Positions 35,096-44,134 of a DNA stretch of 64,000 bases are shown piece by piece (positions within the stretch are counted from its first letter, which is position 1; each line of letters opens with the position of its first letter). This stretch comes from DATAZK01 sp965199805 (GTDB lineage Bacteria; Actinomycetota; Actinomycetes; Frankiales; Frankiaceae): NCBI GenBank assembly GCA_965199805.1, contig CBDATO010000001.1, positions 62,001 to 126,000 on the forward strand. The letters run 5' to 3'. The position numbers and the translations under genes were made by a program. The notes beneath the pieces are model-generated. The model was not told where the DNA came from and did not search any database. It saw only the letters and a program-made list of their open reading frames with translations.

Positions 35096-37762
35096 GTGCC
35101 CGACGACGACCCCAGCCCGCGCCCCGACGACGCGGCCGCATTCAGCGCCCTCGACCAGATGTCGCGGCTCATGCTGGACTCCATAGCGCAGGCGGTCGTG
35201 GGACTCGACCCCACCGGCCACGTCATCTACTGGAACGCTGCGGCCGTCACCTGCTTCGGCTGGACGACCGTGGAGGCGATGGGCCGCGACATCGAGGAGC
35301 TGGTCGCCCAGCAATTCACGGCCGACGATGCTCAGCAGATCTTCGAGGTGCTCCTCGCCGGCCGCACCTGGACGGGTGAGCGCCGGCTCGTCCGGCGCGA
35401 CGGCAGCAGCTTCCCGGCAATGATGGCGCAGAACGGCGTCTTCACCGATGCGGGCGAGCTGATCGGCCTGATCGGCGTCGTCACCGACCTCACCGAGCTC
35501 CACGAGCACGAGCAGGCCCGGGCCCTCGCCGAGGCCGAGATGCAGCGCAGCGAGGCGGAGCGGCTCGCCGCTGCGGTCCAGGAGAGCAGCCGCGAGGAGC
35601 GCTGGAGGGCGATGGTCTCGCTCTCGGCGGACGGCGCGCTCTTCGTCGATCCCGAGACGCTCGAGATCACGTTTGCGAGCCCGCCGATGGCCCGTCTCTT
35701 CGGATGGTGTCCGGAGACCGTGTTGGGGCGGTACGCGCCCGACCTGGTGCACCCCGACGACATGCCGGCGATGTTGAGAGGGATGCGTGCACTGCGCAGC
35801 ACCGCCGACGCTCACCCCACCGCCGAGTTCCGGCTGGCCTGCGCCGACGGGAGCTATCGCTGGGTCGAGGCCACGGTCAGCCGGCTGACGTCCGGCGGCT
35901 CCGCCGTGGGCTTCGTGGGCAACCTGCGTGACATCACCGACCGTGTTGAGGCCGTACGCGCGCTGAAGGCCTCCGAGGCGCGCTACCGCATGATCGCCGA
36001 GACGGCCCAGGAGGGCATCGTCACCGTCGATCCGGACGGGCGGGTGGTCTTCGCCAACCAGAAGATGGCCGACCTGCTCGGGCTGCCGCTGTCCGAGCTC
36101 TGCGAACGGACGTTCCTGGATCTGAACCCCCCCGATCGGCACGCCGAGATCCTGCAGCGCCGCCGTGAGCTCCCCGAGCTGGGCAACACCTGTTACGACT
36201 TCCCGTTCAGGCGCGGCGACGGCGAGCGCCGGGTGCTACGCGTCTCCGCCAGCGCCCTGTACGACGAGACGGGCTTCATCGGCACGCTCTCCATGGTCAG
36301 TGACGTGACCGAGGCCCTGGCCGCCGAGGCCGACCTCGAGTACCGGGTCTTCCACGACCCGCTCACCGGACTCGGCAACCGGGCGCTGCTGGTGCAGAAG
36401 CTGGGCGAGGGCCGGGACACCGCCGACGCGGGGCCGGTCGCCGTCCTGCTCGCCGACATCGACCAGTTCAAGCTGGTCAACGACTCGATGGGCCACGCCT
36501 CCGGCGACGAGCTGCTGATCGCGGTGGCCCGACGCTGGAGCCAGGTGCTGCGCCCCGGCGATCTGCTGGCGCGCATCGGCGGCGACGAGTTCGTCGTGCT
36601 CTGCCCGGATTGCACCGAGTACGACGCCGCCCTCATCGCCGACCGGCTGCAGGCCGCGCTGCATCAACCGGTGATCATCGCCGGCCGGCCGGTCGCGGTC
36701 GGCGCCAGCATCGGCGTCGCCGTCCGCCAGCCGGCCGACGACCGAACCGCCGACATGCTGCTCGGCCACGCCGATGCCGCCATGTACGAGGCGAAGCGGC
36801 GCGGGCGCGGGCGCATCGCCACCTTCACCCGCGACCTCGTCGACCGTGCCGAGACCCGGCTCCGGCTGATCAACGACCTCAAGATCGCGATTGAGGAGGG
36901 CCGGCTGCGACTGCACTACCAGCCGATCATCGAGCTGAGCAGCGGCCGGCTGCAGGGGGTCGAGGCGCTCTGCCGCTGGCACCACGAGGAGCACGGCGAC
37001 ATCCCGCCGGACGAGTTCATCGCCGTCGCCGAGGAGAGCGGCCTGATCACCTCCCTCGACCGCTGGGTGCTCCGCCGGGCCTGCCACGACGCGGCGGCGC
37101 TGCGGGCGGCCGGCGTGCTGCCGGACGGCACGTACGTCACGGTGAACAGCTCCGCCCACGACCTCGGCCAGCCCGACTACGAGCGCAACGTACGGACGGT
37201 GCTCGACGAGGCGGGGCTGCCGGCCGAGGCGCTCGTCCTCGAGGTCACCGAGAGTGCGGTCATGCGCGACCCGGACGCGGCGCAGACCGTGTTCCGCCGG
37301 CTGCGGGAGTTCGGCGTCCGGGTGGCGATCGACGACTTCGGCACCGGGCACTCGTCGCTCGCCTACCTGCGGCACTACCCGGTCGCCATGCTCAAGGTCG
37401 ACCGCAGCTTCGTCAGCGGCGTCACCACGAGCAGCAGCGACCTGGCGATCGTGTCGACGATCGTCGACCTGGCGCACGCGATCGGGGTGTCGACGGTCTG
37501 CGAGGGCATCGAGACCGACGCCGAGCTCGCGTTGCTGACCAGCATCGGCTGTCAGGGCGGGCAGGGCTGGCTCTGGAGCCGGGCGCTGCCCCTGGACGAG
37601 CTCGTCGAACTCGTCCGCGGGATGCCGGGCGGCTTCAGGATCGCCCCGCGCCCGGGGCAGCAGTACGCCGGGGCACGCTCGGCCGGCGCCTCCGCCCTGG
37701 CGATGACCGTGGTGCCGCGCGACCCGCCACACGCCGAAAAGCGCTCAAGGACGGACGTCTGA
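35096..37762 (+). CDS. PAS-PAS-PAS-GGDEF-EAL cyclic di-GMP protein
   Basis: An 888-residue cytosolic protein. Three PAS domains occupy about 25-135, 170-285 and 295-410, with a coiled coil between the first two. The GGDEF domain (415-580) has intact GGDEF (495-499) and an inhibitory I-site RxxD (Arg486-Asp489). The EAL domain (595-845) retains EAL (623-625), the DDFGTG loop (Asp746, Asp747), Lys in LKVDRSF, Glu in CEGIETD and QGW. Both cyclase and phosphodiesterase residues are present, so either or both activities are possible. No membrane helix is seen; PAS ligands are unknown. GTG start and very strong ribosome site. The short anchored-protein gene follows 24 bases later. Confidence 0.95.
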   Translation: MPDDDPSPRPDDAAAFSALDQMSRLMLDSIAQAVVGLDPTGHVIYWNAAAVTCFGWTTVEAMGRDIEELVAQQFTADDAQQIFEVLLAGRTWTGERRLVRRDGSSFPAMMAQNGVFTDAGELIGLIGVVTDLTELHEHEQARALAEAEMQRSEAERLAAAVQESSREERWRAMVSLSADGALFVDPETLEITFASPPMARLFGWCPETVLGRYAPDLVHPDDMPAMLRGMRALRSTADAHPTAEFRLACADGSYRWVEATVSRLTSGGSAVGFVGNLRDITDRVEAVRALKASEARYRMIAETAQEGIVTVDPDGRVVFANQKMADLLGLPLSELCERTFLDLNPPDRHAEILQRRRELPELGNTCYDFPFRRGDGERRVLRVSASALYDETGFIGTLSMVSDVTEALAAEADLEYRVFHDPLTGLGNRALLVQKLGEGRDTADAGPVAVLLADIDQFKLVNDSMGHASGDELLIAVARRWSQVLRPGDLLARIGGDEFVVLCPDCTEYDAALIADRLQAALHQPVIIAGRPVAVGASIGVAVRQPADDRTADMLLGHADAAMYEAKRRGRGRIATFTRDLVDRAETRLRLINDLKIAIEEGRLRLHYQPIIELSSGRLQGVEALCRWHHEEHGDIPPDEFIAVAEESGLITSLDRWVLRRACHDAAALRAAGVLPDGTYVTVNSSAHDLGQPDYERNVRTVLDEAGLPAEALVLEVTESAVMRDPDAAQTVFRRLREFGVRVAIDDFGTGHSSLAYLRHYPVAMLKVDRSFVSGVTTSSSDLAIVSTIVDLAHAIGVSTVCEGIETDAELALLTSIGCQGGQGWLWSRALPLDELVELVRGMPGGFRIAPRPGQQYAGARSAGASALAMTVVPRDPPHAEKRSRTDV

Positions 37763-37774
37763 CCTCGCCGGACG

Positions 37775-37780
37775 TATAAC
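37775..37780 (+). promoter_or_regulatory. Possible -10 TATAAC before the anchored protein gene
   Basis: TATAAC ends 6 bases before the GTG at 37787, in the 24-base gap after the GGDEF-EAL stop, so the gene may have its own leaderless promoter. Confidence 0.3.
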
Positions 37781-37786
37781 CAGCTT

Positions 37787-38347
37787 GTGCACGGGCTGAT
37801 GGAGCGATCGGGATCGGGACCGGCATACGACTGGACGGGTGAAGAGCCCGAGCGGCCGGGCGGGCCGGGTCTCGAGGGCTTCTTCGACTCCGAACCCCCG
37901 GAGCCCGAGCACCGTGCCGGTCGGGTCGGGATGCTGGGGCGGGTGCTCGTGCTGAGCGCGGCCGCCGGCGTCCTGCTGGCCACCGTCTTCGGGCTGATCA
38001 TCTGGTTCACGGCCAGCCACGCGCCGACCACCGGCGCCGCCCGTCAGGTGAAGGCGTACCTCTCGGACCTGCGCGACGGCCGTTACGCCGCGGCGTACGA
38101 CCGGCTCTGCGACGGCGGCGCCACGGCGACGGCCTTCGTCGAGCGCCAGCAGGCCCTCGCGGCGGGCGGGCGCGCCGTCACGTCCTTCGAGATCCACCCC
38201 GGCTTCACGGGCGACACCTCGACGTTCGGCTCCGCCGGCGGCGTGGTGACCTACGCCGACGGCAGCCGCGCCACCCTGCGCTTCGACCTGCAGACGATCG
38301 ACCTCGGCGGCGGCATCCCCGTCATGCAGTGCCTGCTGCCCAGCTGA
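37787..38347 (+). CDS. Single-pass membrane protein with secreted NTF2/DUF4878-like domain
   Basis: A 186-residue protein: an acidic, proline-rich cytoplasmic tail of ~45 residues, one transmembrane helix (about 50-75, LVLSAAAGVLLATVFGLIIW) and an extracytoplasmic domain beginning ARQVKAYLSDLRDGRYAAAYDRLC. That helix pattern resembles DUF4878/NTF2-like secreted domains; Cys107 and a near-terminal Cys (QCLLPS) might pair. GTG at 37787 is used. The next gene's GTG start lies inside its last codons. Function unknown; the O-acyltransferase next door suggests an envelope role. Confidence 0.65.
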   Translation: MHGLMERSGSGPAYDWTGEEPERPGGPGLEGFFDSEPPEPEHRAGRVGMLGRVLVLSAAAGVLLATVFGLIIWFTASHAPTTGAARQVKAYLSDLRDGRYAAAYDRLCDGGATATAFVERQQALAAGGRAVTSFEIHPGFTGDTSTFGSAGGVVTYADGSRATLRFDLQTIDLGGGIPVMQCLLPS

Positions 38348-40338
38348 CCGACCCCGCGGCACCTGCCATCGCGCGGGTCGCGGGCGGCGTCCGCGAAAGG
38401 CCGCGGACCGCCGCCAGGATCAGCAAGCCGCGCCTCGGCGGGCTCGACGGGCTCCGCGCCATCGCGGTCACCGCCGTGGTCGTCTTCCACCTGCGCTCCT
38501 CGGCCGCCAAGGGCGGCTTCCTCGGCGTCGACCTCTTCTTCGTGATCAGCGGCTTCCTGATCACCTACCTGGTGATCGACGAGCTGCTCACGACGCGCAG
38601 CTTCGCGCTCGCCGACTTCTTCCGGCGCCGCATCCGCCGCCTGATGCCGACCGTCGTCGCGCTGCTGGTGGCGATCACCGCCGGCTCGCTGACGCTCTTC
38701 CGCGACGAGCTGGCGTACCTGCGCGGCGGGGTGCTCTCGAGCCTCACCTACGTGACGAACTGGTGGCTGATCTTCGACCACCAGTCCTACTTCCAGGCGT
38801 CGGGCCGGCCGAGCTTCTTCCAGCACATGTGGTCGCTGGCGATCGAGGAGCAGTTCTACATCGTCTGGGCGGTGCTGGTGCTGCTCGTGGCGGGCCGGCG
38901 CTGGGTCAGCCTGCAGGTGGCCCGTCGACGCGCGCTGCTGGTCGCCCTGCTGGCAGTCGTGCTCGCCGTGGCGTCGACGGTGCTGATGACGGTGGTCGCC
39001 GTCCACGAGGACCTCCCGTACGGCGCCGACACCGGCCGGGTCTACTTCGGCTCCGACACCCACTCGATGGGCCTGTTCCTCGGGTCGGCGGCGGGGGCGT
39101 ACCTCGCAGTGCGGTGCAGCACCCGGCCTCGGCTCGGCACCCCCCGGCGGGTGCTCACGCTCGACATCGCCGGCGCCGCCGCGCTCCTCACGCTCGTCGT
39201 CTGGTTCCTCACCCTCGACGAGTACTCGCCGGGCCTCTACCGCGGCGGCTTCCTCGGCTTCGGCGCCGTCGCGCTCGTCGTCGTCGTCGCGGCCGTGCAG
39301 CGCGGGAGCCGGCTCGGGGCCTGGCTGGACACGCCGGTGCTGCGCTGGGTCGGGCAGCGCTCGTACGCGATCTACGTCTGGCACTGGCCGGTCGTCGTGG
39401 TCACCCGCCCCGGCCTCGACATCGCGGGACCCAGCTGGTTCGTCCAGGTGCTGCGGATCCTGCTCATCCTCGCGCTGGCGGAGCTGACGTACGTGTACGT
39501 CGAGCAGCCGTTTCGTCGCGGCGGCTGGCGGGCCCTGCAGGAGGTGGCCCGGCGGCGTCCGCGGCCGGGTCCGTACGCGCTGCGCGGCACGCTGCTAGTG
39601 GCCGGGGCGCTCGTGCTGCTCTCGCGTCCGGTTCAGGACCTCGCGTTCGGGACGACGGACCCGCTCGCCCGCCAGCCCGCCTTCCCGGGAGCGACGGCGC
39701 CGGCCCAGCCCACGCCGTCACCCACCCCTTCGGCAACGGCACCGGCGCCGACCGTCTCCGAGGGCCACACGGCCGGCCCCCGGCCGACGATCGCGCCCCC
39801 CAAGGCCGCGCCGAAGCCGTCGACCAAGCCGACACCCAAGCCGACACCGCAGGTGCAGCCCGGCTTCGACGTCAGCGCCTTCGGCGACTCGGTCCTGCTC
39901 GGGGCGAGCGGGGCGCTGCGCGGCCAGGTGCGCAGCGTGACGGTCGACAGCGTCGAGGGCCGCCAGGCGTACTCCACGCTGGGCGACGTCCAGGCCCGCG
40001 CGGCCGCCGGCACCCTCGCCCCGTACGTCGTCGTCCACACCGGCAACAACGGAGTCATCTCCCCCGACCAGCTGCGCGCGACGCTGAAGGCGCTCGGCTC
40101 GCGTACCCGGGTCGTGCTGCTCACCGACCGCGTGCCGCGCGACTGGCAGGACGGCAACAACAGCACCATCCGCGCGATCGGCGGCGAGTTCCGCAACGTG
40201 ACGGTCCTCGACTGGAACGCCGTCTCGGCAGGCCATTCCGAGTGGTTCTACCGCGACGGCCTGCATCTGACGCCGACCGGCGCCGGCTACTACGCCGCCG
40301 CGATCGTCCAGGCGTTCGGCCCGCTCCCCCGTTCCTGA
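38329..40338 (+). CDS. OafA/OatA-type O-acyltransferase with C-terminal SGNH domain
   Basis: A 669-residue integral-membrane acyltransferase. The acyltransferase-3 domain (about 35-400, ~10 helices) has GLDGLRAIAV and catalytic His54 in VVVFHLRSS, then GGFLGVDLFFVISGFLI. A Pro/Thr/Lys-rich linker (about 450-515) leads to an extracytoplasmic SGNH-type domain (520-669) with GDS, TGNNG and DGLHLTPTG supplying Ser, Asn and Asp-x-x-His. This two-part layout transfers acetyl groups across the membrane to peptidoglycan or cell-wall polysaccharide. GTG at 38329 overlaps the previous gene by 19 bases, indicating coupling. The stop codon lies in a hairpin arm. Confidence 0.9.
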   Translation: MPAAQLTDPAAPAIARVAGGVRERPRTAARISKPRLGGLDGLRAIAVTAVVVFHLRSSAAKGGFLGVDLFFVISGFLITYLVIDELLTTRSFALADFFRRRIRRLMPTVVALLVAITAGSLTLFRDELAYLRGGVLSSLTYVTNWWLIFDHQSYFQASGRPSFFQHMWSLAIEEQFYIVWAVLVLLVAGRRWVSLQVARRRALLVALLAVVLAVASTVLMTVVAVHEDLPYGADTGRVYFGSDTHSMGLFLGSAAGAYLAVRCSTRPRLGTPRRVLTLDIAGAAALLTLVVWFLTLDEYSPGLYRGGFLGFGAVALVVVVAAVQRGSRLGAWLDTPVLRWVGQRSYAIYVWHWPVVVVTRPGLDIAGPSWFVQVLRILLILALAELTYVYVEQPFRRGGWRALQEVARRRPRPGPYALRGTLLVAGALVLLSRPVQDLAFGTTDPLARQPAFPGATAPAQPTPSPTPSATAPAPTVSEGHTAGPRPTIAPPKAAPKPSTKPTPKPTPQVQPGFDVSAFGDSVLLGASGALRGQVRSVTVDSVEGRQAYSTLGDVQARAAAGTLAPYVVVHTGNNGVISPDQLRATLKALGSRTRVVLLTDRVPRDWQDGNNSTIRAIGGEFRNVTVLDWNAVSAGHSEWFYRDGLHLTPTGAGYYAAAIVQAFGPLPRS

Positions 40339-40358
40339 CCGGTCACGTGCCGGTCAGG
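40334..40358. terminator. Hairpin carrying the stop codons of two convergent genes
   Basis: CCTGACCGG (40334-40342) and CCGGTCAGG (40350-40358) form a perfect 9-bp stem around TCACGTG. The TGA of the acyltransferase is in the left arm and the complementary TGA of the response regulator is in the right arm. It can act as a bidirectional terminator. Confidence 0.75.
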
Positions 40359-40998
40359 TACCGAGGTAGGCGAGCACCGCGAGCACGCGGCGGTTGTCGT
40401 CCTCGGACTGCGGCAGGCCGAGCCGGGTGAAGATCGAGTTGGTGTGCTTGCTGACCGCCTTCTCGGAGATCACCAGCCGGGCGGCGATGGCGGCGTTGGA
40501 CCGGCCCTCGGCCATCAGCTCGAGCACGTCCCGCTCGCGCGGGGTGAGCGTCGCGACGGGATCACGCTCCCGGGTGCGGCTCAGCAGCTGACCCACCACG
40601 TCGGGGTCCAGCACGGTGCCTCCGGCGGCCACCCGGCGGGCACCGTCGATGAACTGGTCGACGTCGAAGACCCGGTCCTTCAGCAGGTAGCCGACGCCGC
40701 CGGCGCGGTCGGCGAGCAGCTCGCGGGCGTACAGCTGCTCGACGTACTGCGAGAGCACCAGCACCGGCAGCCCGGGGATCGCCCGGCGCGCCTCGAGTGC
40801 GGCGCGGATTCCCTCGTCGGTGTGCGTCGGCGGCAGCCGGACGTCGACGACCGCGAGGTCGGGACGGTGCGTGTGCAGGGCCCGGAGCAGCGACGGGCCG
40901 TTGTCGACTGCCTCGACGACCTCGATGCCGTTCGCGTCGAGCAGGCGGATCAGTCCGTCACGGAGGAGGGCGAGGTCTTCGGCGAGGACGACGCGCAC
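40354..40998 (-). CDS. DesR/NarL-type LuxR response regulator
   Basis: A 214-residue response regulator. The receiver has AED near residue 7, phospho-acceptor Asp52 in AVVDVRLPP and Lys in GYLLKDRV; the LuxR-type DNA-binding domain is LTPRERDVLELMAEGRSNAAI to EKAVSKHTNSIFTRLGL. GTG at 40998 is the start, inside the last 49 bases of the partner kinase gene. All phosphorylation residues look intact although the partner lacks a phospho-donor His. No DNA target is evident; divergent MMPL exporter control is plausible. Confidence 0.92.
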   Translation of the reverse strand: MRVVLAEDLALLRDGLIRLLDANGIEVVEAVDNGPSLLRALHTHRPDLAVVDVRLPPTHTDEGIRAALEARRAIPGLPVLVLSQYVEQLYARELLADRAGGVGYLLKDRVFDVDQFIDGARRVAAGGTVLDPDVVGQLLSRTRERDPVATLTPRERDVLELMAEGRSNAAIAARLVISEKAVSKHTNSIFTRLGLPQSEDDNRRVLAVLAYLGT

Positions 40999-41768
40999 GG
41001 CAGCACCATATGCACGGCCGTCGGGCCGCCCGGCGGCGAATCGACGGCGACGGTGCCGTCGAAGGCCCCCAACCGGCGGCCGATCCCGTCGAGGCCACCT
41101 CCGGGCCAGGCCACCGCGCCGCCCCGCCCGTTGTCGCGGACGGTGAGGTCGAGCCGGTTGCGGGCGTGCACGAGCTCGATGTCGATACGCGTGGCGCCGG
41201 CGTGCTTGACGGCGTTCGTGATCGCCTCGGCCAGCGCGAAGTACGCCGCCGTCTCCAGCGGGGCGGGCAGTGCGGCGGGCACTTGGGCGGAGACGTACGC
41301 CGGCACCGGGGTCTGCAGCGCGAGGGCGTGCACGGCTCCGACCAGCCCGCGGTCGGCGAGCACCGGCGGACCCGACCAGAGCACCAGCCCGAAGGCGGCG
41401 ACGACGACCGCGACGATCGACAGGGCCAGCCCGACCGTGCCGTGGAAGAGCAGCCAGTAGCCGTCGCGGCGGTGGGCCGGATCGCCGAGCAGCCCGCGCA
41501 GCCGGTCGAGCATCCGGGTGTCGGTCCGGGTCAGGTACGGCGCGTCGACGGGCCGGGCGAGGACGTGTGCCGCACACCGCCGCTGCAGCTGGGCCAGCGG
41601 ACGGGCGGCCCCGAACACGGCGATGACGATCGGGATGCCCCACCCCACCACCAGCAGGCTCAGGCCCACGATCAGCAGGATCGCGAGCACCAGGGCGCAC
41701 ACGGCGAGCAGCAGCTCGATGAGGGCGATCCCGAACAGCGCGAGGCGTCGGGTCAGCTCGTTGCGCAC
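40950..41768 (-). CDS. Sensor histidine kinase remnant: sensor and ATPase domains, no phospho-accepting helix
   Basis: A 272-residue protein. Residues 10-55 form two membrane helices and 110-131 a third, as in the four-helix sensor domain of NarL/DesK-type actinobacterial kinases. At residues 133-134 the sequence jumps from FGLVLWSG to PPVLADRGLVGAVHALA, the segment that in full-length relatives follows the H-box helices. The fourth helix and the entire dimerisation/H-box region are missing. The ATPase domain is otherwise good (AEAITNAVKHA, RDNGRGG, GGGLDGIGRRL). The C-terminus runs about 15 residues past the usual LPC end and overlaps the regulator by 49 bases. It may be a degraded kinase or an accessory ATPase; autophosphorylation seems impossible. 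Confidence 0.72.
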   Translation of the reverse strand: MRNELTRRLALFGIALIELLLAVCALVLAILLIVGLSLLVVGWGIPIVIAVFGAARPLAQLQRRCAAHVLARPVDAPYLTRTDTRMLDRLRGLLGDPAHRRDGYWLLFHGTVGLALSIVAVVVAAFGLVLWSGPPVLADRGLVGAVHALALQTPVPAYVSAQVPAALPAPLETAAYFALAEAITNAVKHAGATRIDIELVHARNRLDLTVRDNGRGGAVAWPGGGLDGIGRRLGAFDGTVAVDSPPGGPTAVHMVLPCASSSPKTSPSSVTD

Positions 41769-41817
41769 CGCTTCAGTGTCGGCGATGCCTCCGGCCCCGT
41801 CAGGGGAGCTGAGCCGT

Positions 41818-41846
41818 GGGTGGGGGGTGGGGAAAAGTCCACCCCC
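41818..41846 (+). promoter_or_regulatory. G-rich hairpin in the kinase/MMPL divergent gap
   Basis: GGGGGTGG (41823-41830) pairs perfectly with CCACCCCC (41839-41846) around GGAAAAGT. It starts in a run of G tracts (41818-41832). The 166-base gap must hold promoters for both genes; the hairpin could be a leader structure or binding site. Confidence 0.35.
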
Positions 41847-41934
41847 GATCCGCTGCCTGGCACCCCTGACGGCGGGCGGCCGGGGCCCCAGCGTCGGAGG
41901 GGTCCGATCTGCTCCGTCCCGGAAGGCATCCCCC

Positions 41935-44130
41935 GTGGCCGTCACCGCGCCCGTCACCCGTCCCGACCCGCCCGGCGCCCGTCCGCCGGCCCGGCAGCGC
42001 CGCCCCGCCCGTACGACGCCGTCGCGGACGCCCCTCACGGTCCGGGCGGCCCGGGTGAGTGCGCGCCATCCGTGGCGGGCCATCGCCCTCTGGTTGGTCT
42101 TCGTCGCGCTCTGCGCCGTCGTCGGCGGCATGACCGGCCTGACGGCCCAGGGTGACCGGCAGGGACTGCACGGCCAGTCGCTGAAGGCGGCCACGTGGGT
42201 GCACGACGCAGGACTGGAGGAGCCCGACGCCGAGCACGTCCTCGTCACCGCCGCCTCCGGCCGGCTCGACCGGGCGACGGCCGACCGGGCCGCAGCGGCG
42301 ATCGCCGGCCGGATGCGCGGCCTGGCGCAGGTGAGCGCGGTGCGACCGGCCGTCGTCTCCCCCGACGGCCAGGCGCTGCTCGTCCAGGTGGAGGTGCGCG
42401 ACGACGCCTCGGCCAAGCCGCTGCTGGCGGCGACCGCCGACGTCGGCAAGGCCTTCCCGGGGCTGCGGGTCGAGGAGGTCGGATCGGTGTCCTTCGACGA
42501 CGCCGTGAACACCCAGGTGGCCGAGGACCTCGGCCGGGCGGGCCTGCTGTCGCTGCCCGTCACCCTGCTGATCCTCGTGCTCGCCTTCGGGGCGGTGCTC
42601 GCCGCGGGCGTACCCGTGCTGCTCGCGCTGTCCGCCGTCGGCGCCGCGACCGGCCTGTCGGCCCTGGTCTCGCACGTCATCCCGGATTCGGGCTCGACCA
42701 GCTCGATGATCCTGCTGATGGGCATGGCGGTCGGGGTCGACTACTCGCTCTTCTACGTCAAACGCGCCCGCGCCGAACGCCGGCGCGGCCTGTCCGCCAC
42801 CTCAGCGGTCGAGGTCGCCGCGGCCACCTCGGGCCATGCCGTCCTCGTGTCCGGCGCCGCCGTCATCACCTCGATGGCCGGGCTGTTCCTCGCCACCGAC
42901 GCCACGTTCGCCTCGCTGGCCGCGGGCTCGATCATCGTCGTCGCCGTCGCGGTGCTCGGCTCGCTCACCGTGCTGCCCGCCATCCTGGTGAAGCTCGGCC
43001 GGCGGATCGACGCCCTGCGGGTGCCGGTGCTCTCCCGCGAGCGGGAGTCGCGCTTCTGGCCCGCCGTGATGCGCCCGATCGTCGCCCACCCGGGCCGGGC
43101 CCTCGTGCTGTCGGTGCTGGCACTCGGTGCGCTCGCCGTCCCCGCCCTGGGGTTGAAGCTCGCCGCCGACAGCCCGCGCTCACTGCCGACGTCCATCGAC
43201 GAGACGCACTCGCTCGCCCGGCTCACCGCCGCGTTCCCGCAGACCACGACCGACCACGAGCTGGTCGTGCGGGCGCCGGCGGCGGCCGCCGGCGAGGTGA
43301 CCGCACGGCTCGAGCGGCTCGGCGCCGGGCTGGCCGCCCCGTCCTTCGTCGCCGGGACGACCGGCGTCGCGGCGTCACGGGACGCCACCGTGCACGTGCT
43401 GCGGGTGGATGCGCCCTTCGACCCCGAGTCCTCCGGCGCCAAGGCCGGGGTCACGGCGCTGCAGCGTGCCGAGCCCGGACTGCTGCGCGGCATCGCCGGA
43501 GCCGAGGCCGCCGTCGGCGGCGAGACGGCCCGTAACGCCGACACCGACCACCACCTGTCGGCCCGGCTCCCCTGGGTCGTCGGGGCCGTCGTGCTGGTCA
43601 CGATGGTGATCATGGCGATCGCCTTCGGCTCGCTGGCGATCTCGCTGGTCACCGCCCTGGCCAACCTGCTGAGCGCCGGCGCCGCCTTCGGCGTACTGGC
43701 GCTGGTGTTCGGTCACTCCTGGTTCGACGGGATCCTGGATTACGTCTCCACCGGCACGGTGATCAACTGGATCCCGCTCTTCACCTTCGCCGTGCTCTTC
43801 GGCCTGTCGATGGACTACCACGTCTTCGTGCTCTCCCAGGTACGGGAAGCCGTCCGCGAGGGGCTGCCGGCACGCGAGGCCGTCCGGGTCGGGGTCGTGC
43901 GTTCGGCCGGCACGGTCACCAGCGCTGCTGCGGTGATGGTGTCGGTGTTCGCCATCTTCGCGAGCCTGCACATGGTGGAGATGAAGCAGCTCGGGCTCGG
44001 CCTGGCAGCTGCCGTCCTCATCGACGCACTGGTGGTGCGCACCGTCGTGCTGCCCGCGGCGCTGTGCCTGCTCGGCCGCTGGGCCTGGTGGCCGGGCGTC
44101 GACAGCCGGCGTGCCGTCGAGCTCGCCTGA
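41935..44130 (+). CDS. MMPL-family RND exporter
   Basis: A 731-residue inner-membrane protein with about 12 helices in two repeats, each with a large extracytoplasmic loop. GMAVGVDYSLFYVKRARAE and FGLSMDYHVFVLSQVRE are the paired MMPL motifs that supply the proton-relay aspartates. Members export lipids, antibiotics or other hydrophobic molecules. GTG at 41935 has GGAAGG 8 bases upstream; in-frame sequence further upstream has no good start. Divergent from the damaged two-component pair, which may once have controlled it. Cargo unknown. Confidence 0.9.
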   Translation: MAVTAPVTRPDPPGARPPARQRRPARTTPSRTPLTVRAARVSARHPWRAIALWLVFVALCAVVGGMTGLTAQGDRQGLHGQSLKAATWVHDAGLEEPDAEHVLVTAASGRLDRATADRAAAAIAGRMRGLAQVSAVRPAVVSPDGQALLVQVEVRDDASAKPLLAATADVGKAFPGLRVEEVGSVSFDDAVNTQVAEDLGRAGLLSLPVTLLILVLAFGAVLAAGVPVLLALSAVGAATGLSALVSHVIPDSGSTSSMILLMGMAVGVDYSLFYVKRARAERRRGLSATSAVEVAAATSGHAVLVSGAAVITSMAGLFLATDATFASLAAGSIIVVAVAVLGSLTVLPAILVKLGRRIDALRVPVLSRERESRFWPAVMRPIVAHPGRALVLSVLALGALAVPALGLKLAADSPRSLPTSIDETHSLARLTAAFPQTTTDHELVVRAPAAAAGEVTARLERLGAGLAAPSFVAGTTGVAASRDATVHVLRVDAPFDPESSGAKAGVTALQRAEPGLLRGIAGAEAAVGGETARNADTDHHLSARLPWVVGAVVLVTMVIMAIAFGSLAISLVTALANLLSAGAAFGVLALVFGHSWFDGILDYVSTGTVINWIPLFTFAVLFGLSMDYHVFVLSQVREAVREGLPAREAVRVGVVRSAGTVTSAAAVMVSVFAIFASLHMVEMKQLGLGLAAAVLIDALVVRTVVLPAALCLLGRWAWWPGVDSRRAVELA

Positions 44131-44134
44131 CGTC

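Noticed and set aside
41818..41832. G tracts as a G-quadruplex
   Set aside because: Tracts are unequal with almost no loop bases; the perfect 8-bp hairpin that includes them is a simpler reading.
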